From contig SHYV01000018.1 of NCBI GenBank assembly GCA_009692605.1, forward strand, positions 1 through 34,057: a stretch of 34,057 nt of DNA, given 5' to 3'. Origin of the DNA: Myxococcales bacterium. GTDB lineage: Bacteria; Myxococcota_A; UBA796; SXON01. The translations under genes were made by a program, and so were the position numbers. A model generated the notes under the pieces. The model searched no databases. It saw only the letters and a program-made list of their open reading frames with translations, and was not told the DNA's origin. This document shows positions 1 through 7,892 of this stretch, piece by piece (within the stretch, counting starts at the first letter, position 1; each line of letters opens with the position of its first letter).

Positions 1-372
1 CTCGATTATGCGCCGTTGCCCCTGTACGAAGCGGGCCGGATGTCCAACGCCAACGAGGAGAACGGCTTCGAGAAGTGGATGCTGCAGAACATGCCGCTCT
101 GCAAGGACATCGCCGAGTTCGGGGTGTTCGCGCTCTCCCTGCGAAATGGCGCGTTCGCCCGCCCGGTCGAGATCGATGAGCCGGCGGTGGCACCCGATCG
201 TCCGCGCACGCCCGCTCCTCCACCCGCCCCGGCCCCTGCTCCCGCCCGCGAGGTCGTCGTCGAACTCGAGTCCTCCGGCGATTACCTGCCTTGGATCCTC
301 GGCGGAGGCGTGGCCTTCGTGGTCGGCGGGGTTGTCGCGATGATGGTGCTCTACGGGCTGTTTGGTGACTGA
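1..372 (+). CDS. 3' part of a membrane-anchored protein of unknown function
   Basis: The reading frame is open from the first base of the window to a TGA at 370-372, so this is probably the C-terminal end of a longer gene. An internal ATG at 40 could be the true start of a short protein, and I cannot decide. The visible part has a soluble stretch with an aromatic/charged segment (GFEKWMLQNM), then a Pro/Ala-rich linker around residues 60-82, and ends with one hydrophobic helix (about residues 98-120, Gly/Val-rich) and a very short tail. That layout fits a C-tail-anchored inner-membrane protein with its soluble part on one side of a flexible linker. I recognise no family. It is followed 18 bp later by the MBL hydrolase gene on the same strand. 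Confidence 0.6.
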   Translation, partial: LDYAPLPLYEAGRMSNANEENGFEKWMLQNMPLCKDIAEFGVFALSLRNGAFARPVEIDEPAVAPDRPRTPAPPPAPAPAPAREVVVELESSGDYLPWILGGGVAFVVGGVVAMMVLYGLFGD

Positions 373-390
373 CGTCGGAGCCCCCTGGCG

Positions 391-1155
391 ATGAGGTTTA
401 CCATCATCGGGAGCGGCACGTTGGTGCCCGACGCGGAGCGGGGCTCAGCCGCTTTTTTGGTCGAAGAGGCAGGAGCGCGCGTTCTGGTCGATGGCGGTAG
501 CGGGACCATGACCCGCCTGAAGAAGATCGGCGTGGACGTGCGTGAGCTCGATGGAGGGGTCTACAGTCATCGTCATGTCGATCACTGCGGCGATCTCGTC
601 CCCATCCTCTTCGCGTTGAAGGTCGGGGTGGAGCTGCCGCGCGCGCGCGACTACCCGATCTGGGCGGGTGAGGGCTTTCAAGGCTTCCTCGACGGGTTGT
701 ACGGTGTGTTTGGCTCTTGGATCCGGTCAGACCGCTGGTCCACCCGCGTGACTGAGCTCCCCCTCGACGCGCCGGGCATGGCGATGCTGCCCGGCGGGGT
801 TCGGTTGGACACACTGCCGGCGAACCACTCGGCGGGCGCTCTACACCTCCGATTCACCAGTCCGGCCGGCTTCGTGGCGCTGTTCTCCGGGGACACCGGC
901 CCCTCGGAGAACCTGATCAAGCTCGCCGCGGGCGTAGACGTGCTGATCACCGAGTGCGCCGTCCCGGACAAGGACCCCTGGGACTCCCACCTCTGTCCAG
1001 ACGATGTGGCCGCAATTGTGGACGCCGCGCGGCCGCGCCGGGTCATCATGACGCACCTGTACCCGGGCACCGACCCCGTGGCCGCCATCGAGCGTGTGGC
1101 CCGAGTGGGGATCCCCGTGGAGCGCGGGTTCGACGGCCTTGTGGTCGAGGGCTGA
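391..1155 (+). CDS. MBL-fold metallo-hydrolase, RNase Z-like
   Basis: A 254-aa metallo-beta-lactamase-fold hydrolase. The N-terminal strand-loop MRFTIIGSGTLVPDAERGSA is typical of the RNase Z/ElaC-like branch. The metal-binding HxHxDH motif is visible as HRHVDH at residues 60-65. GDTGPSENL supplies the later Asp ligand, and MTHLYPG near the C-terminus supplies the final His. The family cleaves phosphodiesters (tRNA 3' trailers in true RNase Z) or other esters. The long flexible exosite arm of RNase Z is not obvious, so tRNA processing should not be assumed. The ATG has GGAG about 10 nt upstream. The stop TGA is directly followed by the ATG of the next gene (TGAATG), indicating one transcript. 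Confidence 0.85.
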   Translation: MRFTIIGSGTLVPDAERGSAAFLVEEAGARVLVDGGSGTMTRLKKIGVDVRELDGGVYSHRHVDHCGDLVPILFALKVGVELPRARDYPIWAGEGFQGFLDGLYGVFGSWIRSDRWSTRVTELPLDAPGMAMLPGGVRLDTLPANHSAGALHLRFTSPAGFVALFSGDTGPSENLIKLAAGVDVLITECAVPDKDPWDSHLCPDDVAAIVDAARPRRVIMTHLYPGTDPVAAIERVARVGIPVERGFDGLVVEG

Positions 1156-1452
1156 ATGCTGCGCGGGCTGACTGAGGTGCCCAGCGGCGGTCTTAAGGCT
1201 CTGCTCGGCCACGCCTATCGCGGCGAGGTGGAATTTCCGCTCACCGTCACCGAACTCACCCGCACTGGGCTGCAGTATTGCGCGGTCGAGCTGCTGGCGC
1301 ACCTTCGCGCGCTCCCCCGGGAAGCGGTGATTTCGGTGGTGACCGCTGTGATCGCCGAGCGTGAGGCTGCCGCCCGGGAGGCGGCTGGGCGGCTCCACGA
1401 GGCCGCCGCGCGCTCGGCGGCTGAGCTGCGGTCCGACCCCGAGGATCCGTGA
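1156..1452 (+). CDS. small helical protein of unknown function
   Basis: A 98-aa protein whose ATG abuts the stop of the upstream MBL hydrolase and whose TGA overlaps the GTG of rdgB (GTGA). This position inside a tightly packed set is the best evidence that it is real. The first 65 residues look like a compact helical domain. The last third is an Ala/Glu/Arg-rich helix (EREAAAREAAGRLHEAAARS) that could form a coiled coil. There is no signal peptide or membrane segment, so it is probably cytoplasmic. I recognise no family. Its neighbours suggest a housekeeping RNA or nucleotide role, but nothing in the sequence shows it. Confidence 0.65.
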   Translation: MLRGLTEVPSGGLKALLGHAYRGEVEFPLTVTELTRTGLQYCAVELLAHLRALPREAVISVVTAVIAEREAAAREAAGRLHEAAARSAAELRSDPEDP

Positions 1453-2078
1453 ACCGCGCCATTTTCCTCGCCAGTCGGAACGCCCACAAGATCGTGGAGC
1501 TGACGCGCATCGCTCCCGATGTCCGCTGGCTGTTGTTGCCCGAAGAGCTCGGAGACCCGCCCGAGACGGGCGCCACCTTTGAGGCCAACGCGCTCGAGAA
1601 GGCCCGCTTCGCGGCGGCTTGGGCGTGTGCACAGGGAGATGGCGGGCCTGTGAGCTGCCTCGCCGACGACTCGGGGCTGGAGGTGGACGCGCTTGGCGGT
1701 CGACCCGGTGTGTGGTCCAAGCGGTACTCTCCCGAAGGGACGGACGCGGCGAACAACGCCCTCCTCCTCCGCGAGCTTGCCGAGACACCCGACTCGCAGC
1801 GCACAGCCCGGTACCGGTGCGTCATCGCGTTGATTGAATGCCCGGTTGTCGGGCCGGCTGGTGGGGCCTTCGAGGGCTGGGTGGAGCGCGTATTCGTCGG
1901 TCGGTGCGAGGGGTCGATAGGCCATGTGGCCAGGGGCAACGGTGGGTTCGGCTACGACCCGCTGTTCATTCCGGTCGCGCGGTCAGGCCGGGCGATGGCG
2001 GAGCTGGCCCCGGACGAGAAGGACGCCATCAGCCACCGGGGAGCTGCGCTCCGAGCGCTGATCGCGGGATTGGGGTAG
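1449..2078 (+). CDS. rdgB: XTP/dITP diphosphatase (Ham1/RdgB family)
   Basis: A 209-aa member of the Ham1/RdgB family, which hydrolyses non-canonical purine triphosphates (dITP, XTP) to monophosphates and so keeps deaminated bases out of DNA and RNA. The N-terminal ASRNAHKIVEL corresponds to the family's substrate-binding (S/T)xNxxKxxE motif. The central ADDSGLEVDALGGRPGVWS carries the metal-binding Asp pair and the signature GLxVxALxGxPGxxS. GFGYDPLF near the C-terminus and the final SHRGAAL helix are also diagnostic. It starts with a GTG that overlaps the preceding stop by 4 bp, so it is probably translationally coupled. Length matches the family norm of about 200 aa. Confidence 0.95.
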   Translation: MNRAIFLASRNAHKIVELTRIAPDVRWLLLPEELGDPPETGATFEANALEKARFAAAWACAQGDGGPVSCLADDSGLEVDALGGRPGVWSKRYSPEGTDAANNALLLRELAETPDSQRTARYRCVIALIECPVVGPAGGAFEGWVERVFVGRCEGSIGHVARGNGGFGYDPLFIPVARSGRAMAELAPDEKDAISHRGAALRALIAGLG

Positions 2079-2084
2079 GCGGGC

Positions 2085-2113
2085 TTGAGTCTTATTCACA
2101 GGAGCTCTATTCG
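2085..2113 (+). promoter_or_regulatory. possible sigma70-like promoter for the sugar dehydrogenase gene
   Basis: TTGAGT (2085-2090) and TATTCG (2108-2113) are separated by 17 bp in the 92-bp gap between rdgB and the lipoprotein gene. Both hexamers match the consensus only partly, so this is a weak candidate. The gap itself shows that the downstream gene need not be co-transcribed with rdgB. Confidence 0.25.
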
Positions 2114-2170
2114 GGATGGACCGCTTTCGGGACGGGCTCTCGGGCTACGCTCGCGCTTCAGAGGTCACTA

Positions 2171-4381
2171 ATGTTCGTCCGCTCGCTTCGCCCGCTGGGC
2201 CCGCTCCGCCCGGCACTGGCGCTGGCCCTCGTCGTAGGCCTTGTGCCGCTCGCCACGGCATGCAAGCCGAAGGTGCCCGCGCTTGAGGATCTGGAACGGC
2301 CGAACAACGAGACCTGTCTTGCTCTCGAGCGGCCCGCCTCCAGCGCGAGCGTCGTCTTCACCGAGGCATGGCCCGGGCTGCGCTTCGAAGCGCCGCTCGC
2401 GATGCGGCAGCTGCCGGCCGAGGACGCGTGGTGGTACGTCGTCGAGCAAGGCGGAGCGGTCGAGCGGTTTGACAGCTCCGACCCGGCCGGCACGCTCGGC
2501 ACCGTGCTGGACATCGGTGATCTGTTGGCCACGCCGGGCGGGAACGAAGCAGGGCTGCTCGGAATGGATTTCCATCCCGACTTCGCGAACAACGGGCACA
2601 TGTATGTCAGCTACACCGGAACGGTTGATCGCGAGCTCACCAGCATAATCGAGCGGTTTACGTCGACAGATGGAGGGGCGAGCTTCGATCGGGATTCGGG
2701 CAAGGTGATCTTGACCATCTTCCAGCCCGACTCCAACCACAACGGTGGCAACATCCTGTTCGGGCCAGACGGCTACCTCTACATTGGCTTCGGCGACGGC
2801 GGCGGGGCGGGTGACCCGCGCGGCTACGGGCAGGACATGGACACGCTGCTGGCCAAGATCCTGCGGGTTGACGTGGACCGTGGCGACCCCTACGCCATCC
2901 CGGCGGACAACGTCTTCGCGGACGGCGGCACATCCCCCGGCGGAGGGGTGGCCGAGGCATGGGCCACCGGGCTGCGCAACCCGTGGCGCTTCTCGTTCGA
3001 CAGTGTCACCGGGGAGATGTGGGCCGGCGACGTCGGACAGGACAAGTGGGAGGAGGTGGACCTCGTGAGGGCCGGGGGGAACTACGGATGGAGCGTCATA
3101 GAAGGGACACACTGCTACAACGCGGATCCGTGTGACGAAGGGCCGTGGATCGCGCCGGTGGTCGAGTACAAACACAACAGCGACAACGGTGTCACGATTG
3201 TTGGGGGCTATGTCTACCGGGGGACAGCCATCCCTGATCTCGTCGGGACCTATCTGTACGCCGACACCTACTCCGGTCGTTTCTGGGCCCTGACCTACGA
3301 TCCGCTGACCGGCGACGCTGCCCCGACCGTGATCGCCGAGGAGACCGGCTATTTCCCGGCGAGCTTCGCACAGGATCACGCGGGCGAGGTCTATTTCACC
3401 GAGTGGAACGGGGGGCGGCTCTACCGCATCGATCCGGACGGGAGCGCGCCGGCCCCGTCGGGCAATGTCGTACCCGACCGACTCTCGGAGACTGGCTGCG
3501 TGGATCCGGTGGACCCGAGGAGCCCGGCTTCAGGGATGATCTCCTACGAGGTGAACAGCCCGCTGTGGTCGGACGCCGCGGAGAAGTCCCGTTGGTTTGC
3601 GGTCCCCGACGGTACCCAGATCACGGTGAACGCGGACGGGGCGTGGGCCTTTCCGGTGGGAAGCGTGGTGGTCAAGCAGTTCCGCAACGGGGACACAGCG
3701 ATGGAGACGCGACTGCTGGTGCTCCACGACGATGGTGCGTGGGCGGGCTACAGCTACCAATGGAACGAGACCGGCACTGACGCGACGCTGCTGGTGGGCT
3801 CATCGTCACAGGTCTACGATACGAAGGATTGGGCGTTTCCGAGCCGTGCGGAGTGCCTGCGCTGCCATACCAACGTGGCCGGGGGGCTCCTTGGCCTGCG
3901 AACGGAGCAGCTCAACGGCCCGCACACCTACGACGAGCTGGGGGGCGGCACCTACAACCAGATCGATGCGCTCTCCTCGATGGGCTTTTTCGCGGAGGGC
4001 ATCAGCGCGGCGGAGACCCTCACCGCCTGGCCTGTCCCCAGCGGCGACGCCTCGGCCACCGAACGGGGTCGGTCCTACGTCGCCGCGAACTGCGCGTTTT
4101 GCCACCTGCCCGACGGTACGGGTGGGGGTGCGATGGATCTGCGGTGGGACACCCCACTCACCAGCATGGGGATCTGCGACGTGGACCCGATCAGCGGCGA
4201 TCTGGGGGTGGTGGGCGCGAAGTTACTGGACCCGGGTAGTCCGGACACCTCGCTTCTCGTCCTGCGCATGGCCAGCGTGGACGCCCATCGCATGCCGCCG
4301 CTCGCGAGCCTCGTTGTCGACGACGTCGGGCTCGCTGCGGTGCGGGACTGGATCACGGAGACCGAGAGCTGCGCGGAGTAG
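2171..4381 (+). CDS. lipoprotein: PQQ-type sugar dehydrogenase fused to a di-heme c-type cytochrome module
   Basis: A 736-aa exported lipoprotein. I chose the ATG at 2171 because it begins a clean type II signal with lipobox LATAC (Cys31); the open frame further upstream overlaps rdgB and is not needed. Residues about 60-420 form a soluble glucose/sorbosone dehydrogenase-like beta-propeller, with GLLGMDFHPDF, the Gly-rich GFGDGGGAGDP, NPWRFSFD and GDVGQDKWEEVD. These motifs belong to the PQQ-dependent aldose dehydrogenase family. The C-terminal ~270 residues carry two c-type heme sites, CLRCH (Cys562-His566) and CAFCH (Cys641-His645). They resemble the di-heme module I associate with the SO2930/HNE_0200-type family. 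Expected role: oxidation of a sugar or alcohol at the envelope, with electrons passed to the attached hemes. The substrate is unknown. The stop lies immediately next to the convergent gspN stop. Confidence 0.88.
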   Translation: MFVRSLRPLGPLRPALALALVVGLVPLATACKPKVPALEDLERPNNETCLALERPASSASVVFTEAWPGLRFEAPLAMRQLPAEDAWWYVVEQGGAVERFDSSDPAGTLGTVLDIGDLLATPGGNEAGLLGMDFHPDFANNGHMYVSYTGTVDRELTSIIERFTSTDGGASFDRDSGKVILTIFQPDSNHNGGNILFGPDGYLYIGFGDGGGAGDPRGYGQDMDTLLAKILRVDVDRGDPYAIPADNVFADGGTSPGGGVAEAWATGLRNPWRFSFDSVTGEMWAGDVGQDKWEEVDLVRAGGNYGWSVIEGTHCYNADPCDEGPWIAPVVEYKHNSDNGVTIVGGYVYRGTAIPDLVGTYLYADTYSGRFWALTYDPLTGDAAPTVIAEETGYFPASFAQDHAGEVYFTEWNGGRLYRIDPDGSAPAPSGNVVPDRLSETGCVDPVDPRSPASGMISYEVNSPLWSDAAEKSRWFAVPDGTQITVNADGAWAFPVGSVVVKQFRNGDTAMETRLLVLHDDGAWAGYSYQWNETGTDATLLVGSSSQVYDTKDWAFPSRAECLRCHTNVAGGLLGLRTEQLNGPHTYDELGGGTYNQIDALSSMGFFAEGISAAETLTAWPVPSGDASATERGRSYVAANCAFCHLPDGTGGGAMDLRWDTPLTSMGICDVDPISGDLGVVGAKLLDPGSPDTSLLVLRMASVDAHRMPPLASLVVDDVGLAAVRDWITETESCAE

Positions 4382-5659
4382 TCAGGGCTCCTCTTCGCCT
4401 TGATCCAACTGTTCGTTCACCGGCTCGTCCCCTTGGTCCTGGCCGAGGTTCTGACCGAGGTCCTCTGGGTCGCGAAAGCGCTCGTTCAGGCCTGCGGGGC
4501 CGGGGAGATCCATAGGCGGCAGCGTGTCGTCCTCGGGCTCGAAGGGGGCGCTGGACCGCGTGTTGTTTTCGAGAGGGGTCAGTCCCTGATCCTCGCGGCG
4601 CTTCTTGAGCCGCTCGCGGCGCTCCTTGATCCGGTCCTCTCGGCGTTGCCGACGCTCTTCCTCGGACAGCTCCGAGTTGTCCTGCGTGGGCCCGTCGCCG
4701 ATGAGGCCGCCGGAGCCGGGACCGTCGCGGCCGATTCGGGGCGTGGTGCCCTTGCCGCACCGAAATGAAGGGCCCGAGACCATCCCTCCCACCGAGCAGT
4801 GGTACTTGCCTTCGTCGTCCTTCGACCGCTTCAGCATGGGTGACAGGTCGGCGAGCTTCTGAATGTCCTCTGGCAACGTGAAAGCGATATCCAGCTTCGC
4901 GCGCGATCTCCCCATCTTCTTGTTCAGCGTGACGTCGCCGCTGAGCGTCGCGGTGATCACATCGCCCTCGAACGTGCCGTCGGTGACCGTCATCTTGCCG
5001 TCGTGGACGTCGAAGGCGACCCTGGCAGTGGCGAACTTTGTCGCGGGCAGCTCAAAACCGCTTACCTTGGACCCTGCGCCGATCCCGAACCCTTCGATGC
5101 TGAGCGAAAGGACTCCGGTAGACTGCTTCATCTCCTTGAGGTTGATGTGCAGGTCAGCTTCACCCCCGAGCGAGCCGACGAGGTTGACTGTCGCCTCGGA
5201 CCCCGCAGCTCCGAGCTTGGTCAGGTCCAGATCGCGGATGTCCAAGGAGAGGTCGACCAGGTCCGCGCTGAACGCGTACAAGCCAGACAATGCACCGTCG
5301 AGCATCTCCGCCTTGAACGCGTAGCCTTGCTTCCCGGCGAGGAAGGACAGCGGCGCGAGGCGGACGCCGAGTGAGTCACAATGAAGGAGCGGGCTGCGAT
5401 CGTAGGTCTGGGGCTGGTCCTTGGCATGCCGCGCCCGCTTCACGGTGTACAGCGTGAGATCGGCGAAGCGGAGCCCGGTGCCCCACCAGGGGCCCAGAGA
5501 TTCGGCGCCAAGGGCGTACTCGTGTTGGCTGCGATGGTCGACCTGTGAGCTGATGAACGCGATCGCGGCGTCGCTGGGGAAGGTCGCGTACATGCCGAGC
5601 ACGAATCCGATCGCGCTCGCCGATGCCCCGGTCAGACCGTATAGCGCGACCCGGATCAT
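4382..5659 (-). CDS. gspN: type II secretion system protein GspN
   Basis: A 425-aa protein and the last gene of the T2SS operon. An N-terminal hydrophobic segment (about residues 4-25) anchors it in the inner membrane. Residues 30-300 form the beta-rich periplasmic GspN domain, with repeated amphipathic strands such as LSLDIRDLDLTKLG and VTDGTFEGDVITATLSGDV. Three Cys residues (94, 288, 301) could form a disulfide. A highly charged tail from about 305 to the end (EERRQRREDRIKERRERLKK, then an acidic Pro/Glu/Asp stretch) goes beyond the core domain. GspN is an accessory T2SS component of unclear function found in only some lineages. The ATG overlaps the gspM stop (ATGA), and the stop abuts that of the convergent dehydrogenase gene. 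Confidence 0.87.
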   Translation of the reverse strand: MIRVALYGLTGASASAIGFVLGMYATFPSDAAIAFISSQVDHRSQHEYALGAESLGPWWGTGLRFADLTLYTVKRARHAKDQPQTYDRSPLLHCDSLGVRLAPLSFLAGKQGYAFKAEMLDGALSGLYAFSADLVDLSLDIRDLDLTKLGAAGSEATVNLVGSLGGEADLHINLKEMKQSTGVLSLSIEGFGIGAGSKVSGFELPATKFATARVAFDVHDGKMTVTDGTFEGDVITATLSGDVTLNKKMGRSRAKLDIAFTLPEDIQKLADLSPMLKRSKDDEGKYHCSVGGMVSGPSFRCGKGTTPRIGRDGPGSGGLIGDGPTQDNSELSEEERRQRREDRIKERRERLKKRREDQGLTPLENNTRSSAPFEPEDDTLPPMDLPGPAGLNERFRDPEDLGQNLGQDQGDEPVNEQLDQGEEEP

Positions 5660-6228
5660 GGGGACTCCTTGATGGCTTCGAGCAGCTTGTAGCCGGTGAC
5701 ATCCAGCGAGACGTTCAGCATCTTGACGCCCGTCTGTGTGACCGTCTTGAACCGGGCGCCGGTGACCTTCAGTGGGTAGCCAGTGCTCTCCAACTCATAC
5801 AGGAAGTCCTTGACCTGCTGCAGTGTCACCTTCGTCACTTCAACGGAGAACGTCTTGCTCTCGAGGTTTCCGTCGTCCGCGGTGTCCCGCTCCCTCACTT
5901 GAAGGCCGGATGCGATGCCGGTCTTCTGAGCGGCTTTCTCGACGAAGGTCGACAGTTCGGTGCCGGAGTTCCGCTTCAGTTCGGCCTCAATGCGCTCGAC
6001 GTCCGCCGCGCCGGCGACCTGATCCGACGCCAGCCCCGACAGCATCGCGTACGACTGCTCGTTGTCATCGATTCGCGAGCGCGCGTCTCTCAACATCTGA
6101 TTTCCGAAGTACCACACGCCACCAAGCAGCGAGCCATACACCATCACCACCAGGCCCGTGAACAGCCAGCGGTCGCGCGGGCTCATCGTGGCGACCAGCT
6201 GTGAGAAGCGTTCCTTGACTACGCTCAT
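5656..6228 (-). CDS. gspM: type II secretion system protein GspM
   Basis: A 190-aa bitopic inner-membrane protein. The short cytoplasmic N-terminus (MSVVKERFSQLVATMSPRDR) is followed by one transmembrane helix (about residues 21-42) and a periplasmic ferredoxin-like domain (about 100-185). Within that domain, FSVEVTKVTLQQVKDFLYEL is the recognisable strand-helix unit of the GspM/PilO class. GspM partners GspL in the assembly platform that links the GspE ATPase to the pseudopilus. GGAGG lies upstream of the ATG, which also overlaps the gspL stop (ATGA). Assignment rests on topology, length and gene order between gspL and gspN more than on a catalytic motif. Confidence 0.88.
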   Translation of the reverse strand: MSVVKERFSQLVATMSPRDRWLFTGLVVMVYGSLLGGVWYFGNQMLRDARSRIDDNEQSYAMLSGLASDQVAGAADVERIEAELKRNSGTELSTFVEKAAQKTGIASGLQVRERDTADDGNLESKTFSVEVTKVTLQQVKDFLYELESTGYPLKVTGARFKTVTQTGVKMLNVSLDVTGYKLLEAIKESP

Positions 6229-7892
6229 CCTGCACCTCCAGGGGTAGGCGCGGCAGCGTCCGGTGGTGCGGCACCGTCCGGCGTTTCCGCCTCGCCGTGA
6301 TCGAGGGGGATGGTGAGCGAGAACGACAGCGCGTCGCCCACCTTCTTCTCATCAGCTTTCTTCGCCGACTTGAATCGTGGCTCCTCCTGAATCGAGGCCT
6401 CGATCTGTGACACGGACTCGTAGCTGTCCGTCTCCGCCTTCATCGTGACGATCCCCGGCGAGATGTTCAGCTCCCGAACGTCGATCCGCGCGACGGCGGT
6501 GGCCGGCATGTGCTCGGTGATCGCCTTGAGCATGTCCAGGGTCGGCGGTACGCCGGACACCGTGCTGCCGAGCGCGTCGACGCGCGCGGTCGTGGCCATC
6601 ACCTTCTCCTGCATGATCGCTACCGCGATCGACGGCGAGATCAGCCGGTCTTCGGTCACGTCCGGAAACGTGCTGGTGACCACATCCTTGATCTTCTGGT
6701 CGAGGTCCGAGAGCCTGCCCTGCGCGTCGGTGTACTGCACGACGAACAAGGCCACGGCCGCCACCGTCGCCACGGCCGCCCCGAGCGTGCTGGCGGCGAA
6801 GAAGTTCCACAGGGTGTCTGCGTGCCCGTGGTACGCCAGCGTCGCCGTCCGCAGGTCGGTTGCTTTCGCCTCACCCGCCGCTATCCGGGCGAGTCCGAGG
6901 GCAAGCGCGCACTCGGGTCCGTAGCCGCCGGGCAGTGAAGCCGCGCGTGTCGGCACCCCGAGCCGGGCTCCCAGCCGCTCGGCGAGGCCGGCCAATCGGG
7001 CGCTCCCGCCGATGAGCAGCACATCGTCGACCCCAATCTGGCTCTCATCTTCGAGCGCGATGAGCTCGGCCCGTAGCTCGGCCGCCCAGGCGTCAACCGC
7101 CGCTCCGAGCGCCGCGTCGGCCGGGCGCTCACCCTCCGACGAGCGCCAGCCGGGCTGGGTGCCGGACTCGGTCTGGTCGTCCCAGTCGACGGTGCTCGGC
7201 GAAGCCAGCGTGAGGCTGTGCTTGAGGGCTTCGGCCTTCGGCAGGCTCATCCCGGTGGCGCCCGCGATGCTCGCGGTGAACGCGGCGCCGGCGTGCGCGA
7301 TGGCGCGGGCTCCAATCAAGAGCCCGTTCTGGCAGAGCGCGATGAGCGTACGCTCGTGTCCGACGTCCACCACGGCCAGCACCCCGCGGGAGCCCGCGCT
7401 GTCTGCGGACGCCCATGCTGCGATGGCCTGCGCGTCGAAGACGACCTGCTTGGGCTCACTTCCGACCGACTTGAACACGGCGATTCGGGCTCGGATGGCC
7501 TCGGTCGGCGCGATGAACGCCAGCGTTCGGCTGTGTCCGTCCTTCGCGTCGATGACGTGGGTCACGAGGTGCATGTCGTCAAGGTCGTAGGGCACCTGCG
7601 CCTCGATCTCGGCGGGCAGCGCGCGCGCGATCGACTGCCGGTCCGTGAAGGGGAGCCGGACGAGCCGGACGACGCCTTCGTCTAGCGGCCAGGCGCAGGT
7701 GCGCTCCGCGGCGTCCCAGCCGGGCTCATTCGCCCTGAAGGCGGCGACCGCATCGCTGAACGCGGGCGCCCCGGGCGCGCCGGGCGTCGGCAGATCCTGA
7801 ATGTCGCGCAAGGTGAACCGGCCGAAGCTGCCCTCTTTGCTGGCCACGCGCACGCGCCAACTGCCGGTGTCGATGCCAAATACGAGCGCCAT
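6225..7892 (-). CDS. gspL: type II secretion system protein GspL (PilM-like actin fold)
   Basis: A 555-aa assembly-platform protein. Residues 1-340 form an actin/PilM-like cytoplasmic domain. The three nucleotide-fold motifs are visible: FGIDTGSWRVRVA at 5-17, VVDVGHERTLIAL at 174-186 and LLIGGSARLAGL at 292-303. A transmembrane helix follows at about 361-386. The periplasmic part (about 430-530) looks ferredoxin-like, with VARIDVRELNISPGIVTMKA, and ends in an Ala/Pro-rich tail. GspL recruits the GspE ATPase via its cytoplasmic domain and pairs with GspM in the membrane. It is longer than the roughly 400-aa enterobacterial GspL. Start and stop overlap gspK (TAATG) and gspM (ATGA). Confidence 0.92.
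   Translation of the reverse strand: MALVFGIDTGSWRVRVASKEGSFGRFTLRDIQDLPTPGAPGAPAFSDAVAAFRANEPGWDAAERTCAWPLDEGVVRLVRLPFTDRQSIARALPAEIEAQVPYDLDDMHLVTHVIDAKDGHSRTLAFIAPTEAIRARIAVFKSVGSEPKQVVFDAQAIAAWASADSAGSRGVLAVVDVGHERTLIALCQNGLLIGARAIAHAGAAFTASIAGATGMSLPKAEALKHSLTLASPSTVDWDDQTESGTQPGWRSSEGERPADAALGAAVDAWAAELRAELIALEDESQIGVDDVLLIGGSARLAGLAERLGARLGVPTRAASLPGGYGPECALALGLARIAAGEAKATDLRTATLAYHGHADTLWNFFAASTLGAAVATVAAVALFVVQYTDAQGRLSDLDQKIKDVVTSTFPDVTEDRLISPSIAVAIMQEKVMATTARVDALGSTVSGVPPTLDMLKAITEHMPATAVARIDVRELNISPGIVTMKAETDSYESVSQIEASIQEEPRFKSAKKADEKKVGDALSFSLTIPLDHGEAETPDGAAPPDAAAPTPGGAG

Noticed and set aside
841-1788. 315-aa minus-strand open frame
   Set aside because: Antisense to the MBL hydrolase, small protein and rdgB, all of which are supported by motifs or packing.
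1838-2170. N-terminal extension of the dehydrogenase frame back to 1838
   Set aside because: It overlaps rdgB, encodes Gly/Arg-rich sequence, and the ATG at 2171 begins a clean lipoprotein signal.
2168-3379. 403-aa antisense open frame opposite the dehydrogenase
   Set aside because: A shadow of high-G+C coding on the other strand; the plus-strand product has clear domains.
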